Positions 1 to 5,129 of a stretch of 5,129 nucleotides of DNA are shown here, piece after piece (positions within the stretch are counted from its first letter, which is position 1; every line of letters starts with the position of its first letter). The position numbers were made by a program, and so were the translations under genes. The stretch is from contig JAEZAR010000316.1 of assembly GCA_023430425.1 (NCBI GenBank), positions 1 through 5,129 of the forward strand. The letters are read 5' to 3'. The stretch is from Actinomycetes bacterium. GTDB lineage: Bacteria > Actinomycetota > Actinomycetes > Actinomycetales > Cellulomonadaceae. The notes beneath the pieces were generated by a model, which saw only the letters and a list, made by a program, of their open reading frames with translations, was not told the origin of the DNA and did not search any database.

Positions 1-618
1 CCGGAGCCCACCGCCGCCGCGACGGCCCCCACGGCGGCGCGGGCGCGACGCGCCGTCGTCGCCGAGGACGAGGCCCTCATCCGGATGGACGTCGTCGAGA
101 CGCTCCGTGAGGCGGGCTTCGACGTCGTGGGCGAGGCGGGCGACGGCGAGACCGCCGTGCGCCTGGCGACCGAGCTGCGCCCCGACGTCGTCGTCATGGA
201 CGTCAAGATGCCGGTGATGGACGGCATCACCGCGGCCGAGCGGATCGGCAAGGAGCACGCGGCGCCCGTCGTGCTGCTGACCGCGTTCTCGCAGACCGAG
301 CTCGTCGAACGGGCCCGTGACGCGGGGGCGATGGCCTACGTGGTGAAGCCCTTCACCCCGGCCGACCTGCTGCCCGCGATCGAGATCGCCATCTCGCGCT
401 ACAGCCAGATCACGGCGCTCGAGGCCGAGGTCGCCGACATGGCGGAGCGGTTCGAGACCCGCAAGCGCGTGGACCGCGCGAAGGGTCTGCTGATGACGAA
501 GATGGGCCTGACCGAGCCCGACGCCTTCCGGTGGATCCAGAAGACCTCGATGGACCGCCGGCTCACCATGCGTGAGGTCGCGGACGCCGTGATCGAGCAG
601 GTGGGCGGCGGGTCCTGA
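1..618 (+). CDS. pdtaR: PdtaR-like response regulator with ANTAR RNA-binding output domain (5' partial)
   Basis: The open frame runs from the left edge to TGA at 616-618 (205 residues visible). No ATG, GTG or TTG lies in frame before the ATG at 85, and starting there would remove the first receiver strand and the acidic pocket, so the true start must be off-window. Counting from the first visible codon, residues 1-17 are an Ala/Pro/Thr-rich leader. The receiver domain covers about 18-135, with acidic residues E22-D23-E24, phospho-acceptor D67 in VVMDVKMP, T94 in LLTAFS and K116 in YVVKPF. A helical linker (about 135-155) leads to an ANTAR domain (about 145-200) with the motifs RAKGLLM and EPDAFRWIQ. 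Layout and sequence closely match Mycobacterium tuberculosis PdtaR (Rv1626). In that family, phosphorylation by the kinase PdtaS allows binding to RNA hairpins and changes transcription termination or translation. No kinase gene is visible here. A GC hairpin directly follows the stop. The family assignment is firm; the RNA targets are unknown. Confidence 0.95.
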   Translation, partial: PEPTAAATAPTAARARRAVVAEDEALIRMDVVETLREAGFDVVGEAGDGETAVRLATELRPDVVVMDVKMPVMDGITAAERIGKEHAAPVVLLTAFSQTELVERARDAGAMAYVVKPFTPADLLPAIEIAISRYSQITALEAEVADMAERFETRKRVDRAKGLLMTKMGLTEPDAFRWIQKTSMDRRLTMREVADAVIEQVGGGS

Positions 619-624
619 CCCCGG

Positions 625-649
625 GCGGCCGGGCACCGCGCCCGGCCGC
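625..649 (+). terminator. GC hairpin terminator after the ANTAR regulator
   Basis: A perfect 10-bp stem (arms 625-634 and 640-649, gcggccgggc / gcccggccgc) encloses the 5-nt loop accgc, starting 6 nt after the regulator's stop codon. No T-tract follows; the next bases are gccgtcacat. Strong stems without a U-run are common at actinobacterial gene ends, so this is probably a U-less intrinsic terminator or an mRNA 3'-end stabiliser. The stem is seen directly; its termination activity is inferred. Confidence 0.6.
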
Positions 650-671
650 GGCCGTCACATGATCGGACGGC

Positions 672-700
672 TTCCCTCCTCCCGGGAGCGCGGTTATCGT
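672..700 (+). promoter_or_regulatory. Candidate sigma-70-type promoter for the GNAT gene
   Basis: TATCGT at 695-700 fits the actinobacterial -10 pattern TAnnnT. It lies 17 bp downstream of a poor -35 candidate, TTCCCT at 672-677. Transcription would begin near 707 and leave a leader of roughly 50 nt before the GTG at 759. A perfect 10-bp palindrome, ctcccgggag (679-688), sits in the spacer and could be an operator or chance GC symmetry. The position, between the hairpin at 625-649 and the gene, is sensible, but the -35 match is weak. Confidence 0.35.
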
Positions 701-742
701 TCGCTGGTACCCGGCCGTCCCCTCCGGCGCCTGCGCCCGGCC

Positions 743-753
743 GGGGGAGGAGG
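743..753 (+). promoter_or_regulatory. Strong Shine-Dalgarno fixing the GTG start of the GNAT gene
   Basis: The purine run gggggaggagg ends 5 nt before the GTG at 759. It is the clearest ribosome binding site in the window and decides the start of this gene. Upstream cctcc (721-725) is complementary to ggagg at 746-750 or 749-753, so the leader RNA could partly mask the site. Confidence 0.75.
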
Positions 754-758
754 TTCGC

Positions 759-1427
759 GTGCGCCCGGGTGTCGACGTGGGAGCGGTCCGGCCCGAGGAC
801 TTCGACGGGGTCGTCCAGCTGTGCCTGCGCGCCCGTGACGAGACCTGGACGGCCTCCCAGGTGTGCTCCGGCGACGCAGCGACGATCGCCCGGCACCTCG
901 GCGCACTCACCGCCGCCCCGGGTGCCACGGTCCTCGTGGCGCGCTCGGGTGACGACGTCGTCGGCCTTCTCCTCGGGCGGCTCATCGGGCCGAACATGTT
1001 CACCGACGACGTGAACCTGGCGGTGGAGGCGGTGTACGTCGACCCCGCGGCGCGCCGGCGCGGCGTCGGGCACGCGCTGATGCAGGCCGCGGTCGAGGTG
1101 GCGCTCGAGGTCGGGGCCGAGAACGTGTACGCGGCACCGATCCCCGGAGCGCGCGGAGTGCAGCGGTTCTTCGTCCGGCTCGGCTTCACCCCCGCGGCCT
1201 CGCACCGCGTGATCGCCGTCGCGGCCCTGCACCGCCGGCTCGCGGCCGAGAGCGTCCGCCGGCCCGCGTCCCGCGGCCTCGACGAGGTGATCGCGCGGCG
1301 CCGTCAGTCGCGCGGCGGCGTCGGCTCGGTGCCGCTCTGGGGCGGTTCGCGCGGGTCGATGAGCAAGCACGTGAGCCGGGCCGTGCAGACCCGCCTCGAC
1401 GTCGAGTCCTCGACGACGATCTCGTAG
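759..1427 (+). CDS. GNAT family N-acetyltransferase
   Basis: The gene starts at GTG 759 behind a strong Shine-Dalgarno and ends at TAG 1425-1427 (222 aa). It is a cytoplasmic protein with no signal peptide or membrane segment. The GNAT fold covers about residues 5-165. It opens with a typical first strand (GAVRPEDFDGVVQLC), followed by a central strand (VLVARSGDDVVGLLLGRL). The acetyl-CoA pyrophosphate loop is R99-R-R-G102-V-G104 in AVYVDPAARRRGVGHALM. The late RFFVRLGFTPA segment is typical of family C-termini. From about residue 166 an Arg-rich, low-complexity tail follows (HRRLAAESVRRP, GLDEVIARRR). The last roughly 40 codons are antisense to the 3' end of the convergent thioesterase gene. 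The acceptor substrate cannot be told: GNATs acetylate amines ranging from antibiotics to protein termini. The family call is secure. Use of the full tail rests on there being no earlier in-frame stop. Confidence 0.88.
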   Translation: MRPGVDVGAVRPEDFDGVVQLCLRARDETWTASQVCSGDAATIARHLGALTAAPGATVLVARSGDDVVGLLLGRLIGPNMFTDDVNLAVEAVYVDPAARRRGVGHALMQAAVEVALEVGAENVYAAPIPGARGVQRFFVRLGFTPAASHRVIAVAALHRRLAAESVRRPASRGLDEVIARRRQSRGGVGSVPLWGGSRGSMSKHVSRAVQTRLDVESSTTIS

Positions 1428-1807
1428 GTCGCGCTCGCGCGCCCCAGGTGCAGCGCGGTCGCCGTCCCACGCACGACGCCGTCCCGGACGGCCCGGTGGT
1501 GGCTCGCGCTCACCTCGATGCCCACAGCGTGGCGGCCCGGGCCCGCGTGGAGCGCCGCCGCGTACGACCCGAGGGTCTCCGCCAGCACGACCGACGCCCC
1601 GCCGTGCAGGAGACCGTACGGCTGGGTGTTGCCCGCCACCGGCATCGTCCCGACGACGCGGTCGGCCCGCGCCTCGAGCAGCTCGATGCCCATCCGCTCG
1701 ACGAGCGTGCCGGCCGCCTCGCGGCGCAGGAGTGCGAGCAGGGCCGCGCCGTCGGCCCGGTCGCCGGGCGAGGCGTGGCCCGCGGCCGCCTCGGGGGTGT
1801 CCGCCAT
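1304..1807 (-). CDS. PaaI/MenI-like hotdog-fold acyl-CoA thioesterase
   Basis: A 167-aa protein reads from ATG at 1807 to TGA at 1304-1306 on the - strand. Residues 1-30 are a variable Ala-rich helix; the hotdog domain covers about 36-152. The active-site segment NTQPYGLLHGGASVVLAETLGS is nearly the same as I recall for E. coli YdiI (MenI). It places Q62, H68-G69-G70, E77 and S81 at a constant offset of 14 from YdiI Q48, H54, E63 and S67; in that family the Glu is the catalytic base or nucleophile. Later blocks (RDGVVRGTATALHLG, TARLTCLLID) also match. The family hydrolyses acyl-CoA thioesters; MenI releases 1,4-dihydroxy-2-naphthoate in menaquinone synthesis, which would suit a menaquinone-using actinobacterium. 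No men genes lie nearby, so the substrate is inferred. The 3' end overlaps the GNAT gene, and the start is back-to-back with polA. No clear Shine-Dalgarno precedes the ATG, so a leaderless message is possible. Confidence 0.9.
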   Translation of the reverse strand: MADTPEAAAGHASPGDRADGAALLALLRREAAGTLVERMGIELLEARADRVVGTMPVAGNTQPYGLLHGGASVVLAETLGSYAAALHAGPGRHAVGIEVSASHHRAVRDGVVRGTATALHLGRASATYEIVVEDSTSRRVCTARLTCLLIDPREPPQSGTEPTPPRD

Positions 1808-1813
1808 GGCCGG

Positions 1814-1829
1814 TAGGTTGGCACGCGTG
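1814..1829 (+). promoter_or_regulatory. Candidate leaderless -10 element before polA
   Basis: TAGGTT (1814-1819) fits the TAnnnT -10 pattern and lies 7 nt before the GTG at 1827, the spacing expected when transcription starts at the first base of the start codon. No convincing -35 is seen upstream. The same bases can also be read as a weak Shine-Dalgarno (ggtagg, 1812-1817, 9 nt before the GTG), so the two explanations compete. On the other strand the overlapping CAACCT (1820-1815) lies 7 nt before the thioesterase ATG. Confidence 0.35.
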
Positions 1830-4514
1830 ACGGACGTGGCGCGACCCCGGCCCCTGCTGCTGCTCGTGGACGGCCACTCGATGGCCTACCGCGCGTTCTT
1901 CGCCCTCCCGGTGGAGAACTTCTCCACGACCACGGGCACGCCGACCAACGCCGTGTACGGCTTCACGTCGATGCTGGCCAACCTCCTGCGGGACGAGCGG
2001 CCCACGCACGTCGGCGTGGCCTTCGACGCCGGCCGCACCACCTTCCGGACCGAGCAGTTCCCGGCGTACAAGGCCACCCGCGACGTCACGCCGGCGGAGT
2101 TCTCGGGGCAGGTCCCGCTGATCAAGGACATCCTCGCTACCCTGCGGATCCCGACCGTCGAGAAGCCCAACTACGAGGCCGACGACGTCATCGCCACGCT
2201 CACCCGGCGGGCGGTGGCCGCGGGCATGGACGTCCTCGTCTGCACCGGCGACCGGGACGCCTTCCAGCTCGTGGAGGACGCGGTCACCGTGCTCTACCCG
2301 CGCAAGGGCGTGTCGGACCTCGTGCGCTTCACCCCCGCCGCCGTGGTCGAGAAGTACGGGGTGGCGCCGGGGTCCTACCCGGACCTCGCGGCCCTGGTGG
2401 GGGAGACGAGCGACAACCTCCCGGGGATCCCCGGCGTCGGGCCGAAGACGGCCGCCAAGTGGATCGCCACCTACGGGGGCCTGGAGGGCGTCCTGGCCGC
2501 CGCGGCCCAGGTCCCGGGCAAGGCGGGGGAGGCGCTGCGCGCGCACGTCGACCAGGTCCGCGTGAACCGCGACCTCAACGGCGCGGTGGACGACCTCGAG
2601 CTGCCGGTCACGGTGGACGACCTCGCGGTCCGGCCGTGGGACCGGGAGGCGATGCACCGCGTGTTCGACGCGCTCGAGTTCCGGGTCCTGCGCGAGCGCC
2701 TCCTCGCGATGGTCCCCGAGGACGCGGGGGAGGCGGAGGGGTTCCGGCTCGACGTGACGACCCCCGCGCCCGGCGACCTCGACGCGTGGCTCGCCGAGCG
2801 ACGCGGCCAGGTCCTCGCGGTGGACGTCACCGGCCGCCCGTCGCCCGCACGTGGGGACGCCTGGTCGCTCGCCGTCGCCGACGGTCCGGACAGGGCCCTC
2901 GTCGTCGACCTGTCCGACCTGGGGCCGGCGGACGAGGCGGCGCTCGCAGCCTGGCTCGCGGACCCGGCGGCGCCCAAGTCCCTGCACGGCGCGAAGGACG
3001 CCCACCACGCGCTGGCCGGCCGGGGCCTGACGCTCGACGGCGTCGTCTTCGACACGCTGCTGGCGGCCTACCTCTGCCACCCCGACCAGCGCAGCTTCGA
3101 CCTGGCCGACCTCGCGGTGCGCCACCTGCGCCGCGAGCTGCGCACGGAGGCGGCCGACGACGCCGCCCAGGGTGCCCTCGACCTGGACCTCGACGGGGGC
3201 CCCGGTCCGGCGCACCAGGGCGCCGTCCGGGCCGCGGCCGTCAGCGAGCTCACCGACGTGCTCGACGGCGCCCTGGCGGACCGGGAGGCCGGGCACCTCA
3301 TGCGCGACGTCGAGCTGCCGCTCGTCGGGGTCCTCGCCGAGATGGAGAGCGTGGGCGTGGCGGTGGACACCGACCACCTCGGCGCGCTCGAGCGCGACTT
3401 CGCCGCCGTCGTCGCCGACGCGGCGGCGGAGGCGTACGCCGTCATCGGGCGCGAGGTGAACCTGGGCTCGCCCAAGCAGCTGCAGGAGGTCCTGTTCGAC
3501 CAGCTCGCGATGCCGAGGACCAAGCGGATCAAGACGGGGTACACCACCGACGCCGCAGCGCTCCAGGAGCTCTTCGAGCGGACCCAGCACCCGTTCCTCG
3601 CGCACCTGTTGGCGCACCGCGACGCCTCCCGCCTGCGCCAGACGGTCGAGGGCCTGCTCCGGTCGGTCGCCGCCGACGGCCGGATCCACACCACGTACCT
3701 GCAGACGATCGCCGCGACCGGGCGGATCTCGTCGACGGAGCCCAACCTGCAGAACATCCCGATCCGGACCGAGGAGGGGCGCCGCATCCGGCGGGCGTTC
3801 GTCGTGGGGGACGGGTACGAGACGCTGCTGACGGCGGACTACAGCCAGATCGAGATGCGGATCATGGCGCACCTGTCCGGCGACGAGGGGCTCATCGAGG
3901 CCTTCCGGTCGGGGGAGGACCTGCACCGCTACGTCGGCTCGCGGGTGTTCGGGGTGCCGACGACGGAGGTCACCGCCGCCATGCGCTCCAAGATCAAGGC
4001 GATGTCCTACGGGCTGGCCTACGGGCTGTCCTCCTTCGGCCTGTCCAAGCAGCTGGGCATCTCGGTCGGCGAGGCGAGCGCGCTCATGGACGACTACTTC
4101 GCCCGGTTCGGGGGCGTGCGGGACTACCTCGGCGGCGTGGTCGACGAGGCGCGCCGCACCGGCTACACCGCCACGATCCTCGGCCGGCGCCGGTACCTGC
4201 CCGACCTCACGAGCGACAACCGCCAGCGGCGGGAGATGGCCGAGCGGATGGCGCTCAACGCACCGATCCAGGGCAGCGCCGCCGACCTCATCAAGGTCGC
4301 GATGCTCGGCGTGCACCGGGGGCTGCGCGAGGCGGGCCTGCGCTCGCGCATGCTGCTGCAGGTGCACGACGAGCTGGTCCTCGAGGTCGCACCGGGCGAG
4401 GACGAGGCCGTCGAGGCGCTCGTCCGTCGCGAGATGGGCGGTGCCGGGGCCCTGGCGGTGCCGCTGGAGGTCTCGGTCGGCAGGGGCGGCAGCTGGCACG
4501 ACGCGGGGCACTGA
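1827..4514 (+). CDS. polA: DNA polymerase I
   Basis: An 895-aa family A polymerase that fills gaps in repair and removes Okazaki primers. I prefer GTG 1827 because it places LLLLVDGHS at the family's usual distance from the N-terminus; in-frame ATG 1806 would add 7 residues (902 aa). The 5'-nuclease domain (about 8-300) keeps its acidic metal ligands: D15, D67, E117/D119/D120 (YEADD), D142/D144 (TGDRD) and D196 (SDNLPG), followed by the helix-hairpin-helix GIPGVGPKTAAKW. A 3'-5' exonuclease-like domain (about 325-485) is decayed: ExoI reads D333-V-T335 instead of DxE, the ExoII Asp appears replaced (K390-D-A392), and no ExoIII YxxxD is seen, so proofreading is probably absent. The polymerase domain (about 490-895) is intact: motif A D671 in DYSQIEMR, motif B R720, K724 and Y728, and motif C H847-D848-E849. 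Y728 replaces the Phe of E. coli and Taq. The gene ends 40 bp from the convergent methyltransferase. Confidence 0.97.
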   Translation: MTDVARPRPLLLLVDGHSMAYRAFFALPVENFSTTTGTPTNAVYGFTSMLANLLRDERPTHVGVAFDAGRTTFRTEQFPAYKATRDVTPAEFSGQVPLIKDILATLRIPTVEKPNYEADDVIATLTRRAVAAGMDVLVCTGDRDAFQLVEDAVTVLYPRKGVSDLVRFTPAAVVEKYGVAPGSYPDLAALVGETSDNLPGIPGVGPKTAAKWIATYGGLEGVLAAAAQVPGKAGEALRAHVDQVRVNRDLNGAVDDLELPVTVDDLAVRPWDREAMHRVFDALEFRVLRERLLAMVPEDAGEAEGFRLDVTTPAPGDLDAWLAERRGQVLAVDVTGRPSPARGDAWSLAVADGPDRALVVDLSDLGPADEAALAAWLADPAAPKSLHGAKDAHHALAGRGLTLDGVVFDTLLAAYLCHPDQRSFDLADLAVRHLRRELRTEAADDAAQGALDLDLDGGPGPAHQGAVRAAAVSELTDVLDGALADREAGHLMRDVELPLVGVLAEMESVGVAVDTDHLGALERDFAAVVADAAAEAYAVIGREVNLGSPKQLQEVLFDQLAMPRTKRIKTGYTTDAAALQELFERTQHPFLAHLLAHRDASRLRQTVEGLLRSVAADGRIHTTYLQTIAATGRISSTEPNLQNIPIRTEEGRRIRRAFVVGDGYETLLTADYSQIEMRIMAHLSGDEGLIEAFRSGEDLHRYVGSRVFGVPTTEVTAAMRSKIKAMSYGLAYGLSSFGLSKQLGISVGEASALMDDYFARFGGVRDYLGGVVDEARRTGYTATILGRRRYLPDLTSDNRQRREMAERMALNAPIQGSAADLIKVAMLGVHRGLREAGLRSRMLLQVHDELVLEVAPGEDEAVEALVRREMGGAGALAVPLEVSVGRGGSWHDAGH

Positions 4515-4554
4515 CCGGGGGCCCGGCCGGCGGCTCGGCGGCCGCGGCGGCCGC
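4515..4554. terminator. GC-palindromic convergent gap, likely bidirectional terminator
   Basis: The 40 bp between the stops of polA and the methyltransferase are almost entirely G and C. At 4538-4554 the octamer gcggccgc occurs twice, separated by one base. It can fold into a 7-bp hairpin (4538-4544 with 4548-4554, loop cgg) on either strand. A weaker stem is possible at 4515-4526. There is no T-tract on either side. The position between two converging genes fits a shared terminator; function is inferred. Confidence 0.45.
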
Positions 4555-5129
4555 TCACCGCCGGGGCGTCACCTCACCCCGTCGGTGGCAGACGAAGATC
4601 GCCGTCCCGGGCAGCAGGGCGCCGCGGACCGGGCCCCACCCGCCCCACACCCGATCGTGCCCCGGGGGCCACTCGGGCTCGACGAGCCGCTCGAGCCGGA
4701 ACCCGGTGGCGACGAGGTCGTCGACGTGGTCGCCGAGGGTGCGGTGGTGCTCGGCGTAGGTCGCCCGCCCCGCGTCGTCCGTCTCGACGTACGGGCGCCT
4801 GTCGAAGTACGAGCGGACCGCGGTGAGCCCGACCGGGTCGTCGGGGAAGGCCCACCGGAGCGGGTGTGTCACGGCGAAGACCCACGTGCCGCCGGGGCGC
4901 AGCACCCTGGCCACCTCCCGGTGCACCAGCCGGGACTCGGCGACGAACGGGATCGCGCCGAAGGCGGTGAAGGCGACGTCGAAGGACCCCTCGGCGAAGG
5001 GCAGGGCACGCGCGTCGGCCTGCACGAGCGGCGTGCGCGCCCCCGTCGCGGCATCGAGGGCGCGGGCGGCCCCGAGCATCCCCGCCGCGACGTCCGTCGC
5101 GACCACGTGCGCCCCGCGCCCCGCGAGCC
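4555..5129 (-). CDS. Class I SAM-dependent methyltransferase (5' partial)
   Basis: The - strand frame stays open from the right edge to TGA at 4555-4557 (190 full codons visible). GTG at 5106 is not a credible start: the upstream codons LAGRGAH continue smoothly into VVATDVAAGML, so the gene begins beyond the window and the glycine-rich SAM loop is mostly missing. Visible Rossmann-fold parts are the acidic Asp of VVATD (ribose contact), the adenine-side Asp in QADARALPF, the strand FDVAFTAFGAIPFV, and LRPGGTWVFAVTHP, the usual post-core strand of Methyltransf_11-type enzymes. The C-terminal part (WAFPDDPVGLT, RSYFDRRPYVE, EHHRTLGDHVDDLVATGF, VEPEWPPGHDRVWGGWGP) looks like an actinobacterial subfamily I associate with the polA neighbourhood. 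It has no signal peptide or membrane segment in the visible part. The substrate is unknown; nothing here separates small-molecule from macromolecule targets. It converges on polA across a 40-bp gap. Confidence 0.88.
   Translation of the reverse strand, partial: LAGRGAHVVATDVAAGMLGAARALDAATGARTPLVQADARALPFAEGSFDVAFTAFGAIPFVAESRLVHREVARVLRPGGTWVFAVTHPLRWAFPDDPVGLTAVRSYFDRRPYVETDDAGRATYAEHHRTLGDHVDDLVATGFRLERLVEPEWPPGHDRVWGGWGPVRGALLPGTAIFVCHRRGEVTPRR

Noticed and set aside
85..618. ANTAR regulator starting at the internal ATG 85
   Set aside because: This would delete the first receiver beta strand and the acidic pocket (VVAEDEALIR), which is conserved and in frame upstream.
625..649. ANTAR-type RNA target hairpin for autoregulation
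   Set aside because: ANTAR targets are paired hairpins with six-base loops having A at position 1 and G at position 4. This is one hairpin with a five-base loop, so a terminator fits better.
1448..1816. A 122-codon + strand frame antisense to the thioesterase
   Set aside because: It mirrors the thioesterase coding sequence, has no motif and no ribosome binding site.
1518..1826. N-terminal extension of polA to the far upstream in-frame start at 1518
   Set aside because: The extra region is antisense thioesterase code with no polymerase similarity; the PolA family begins shortly before LLLLVDGHS.
399..4511. A 1370-codon open frame on the - strand across most of the window
   Set aside because: It is antisense to the ANTAR, GNAT and polA genes, which have clear motifs. 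Its translation is Arg/Val/Gly/Asp-rich with no recognisable domain. Long stop-free antisense frames are expected at this GC content.
2459..4759. A 766-codon + strand frame inside and beyond polA
   Set aside because: Its product is almost all Arg, Gly, Pro and Ala, the signature of an out-of-frame reading of high-GC coding DNA, and it overlaps polA and the methyltransferase.
1..5129. Mobile elements, CRISPR arrays, tRNA/rRNA genes, phage or defence genes
   Set aside because: No transposase, regularly spaced repeats, cloverleaf, integrase or nuclease-helicase modules were seen on either strand; the genes look like ordinary chromosomal content.

Overview
The window is very GC-rich, with strong G/C preference at third codon positions, GTG starts, and proteins typical of Actinobacteria. 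The PdtaR-type ANTAR regulator, the polA sequence and the order regulator / PaaI-type thioesterase / polA suggest a high-GC actinobacterium, probably of the Micrococcales and perhaps Cellulomonas-like. That lineage call is an inference from remembered family resemblance, not from a search.

Layout, left to right. (1) Positions 1-618 hold a PdtaR-like response regulator (receiver plus ANTAR RNA-binding domain) on the + strand; its first residues lie off the left edge. (2) Positions 619-758 are intergenic. They carry a perfect 10-bp GC hairpin (likely terminator), a weak promoter candidate and a strong Shine-Dalgarno. (3) A GNAT acetyltransferase follows on the + strand (759-1427). Its 3' end overlaps, antisense, the end of (4) a hotdog-fold PaaI/MenI-like thioesterase on the - strand (1304-1807). 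(5) DNA polymerase I (polA) runs on the + strand from about 1827 to 4514. It starts only about 20 bp from the divergently oriented thioesterase start. (6) A 40-bp GC-palindromic gap separates polA from (7) a convergent class I SAM-dependent methyltransferase (- strand, 4555 to the right edge, 5' end missing).

This is a compact, mostly housekeeping chromosomal segment. The genes do not form one pathway: RNA-level signalling (PdtaR), acetyl transfer, CoA-thioester hydrolysis (possibly menaquinone synthesis), DNA repair and replication (PolA) and an unassigned methyl transfer. I see no mobile element, CRISPR array, tRNA, rRNA or defence system. The most interesting points are architectural: the back-to-back thioesterase/polA starts with a nearly symmetric -10-like element and a shared CCATGG, the antisense coding overlap of GNAT and thioesterase, and the T7-like tyrosine in the PolA O-helix combined with a decayed proofreading domain.
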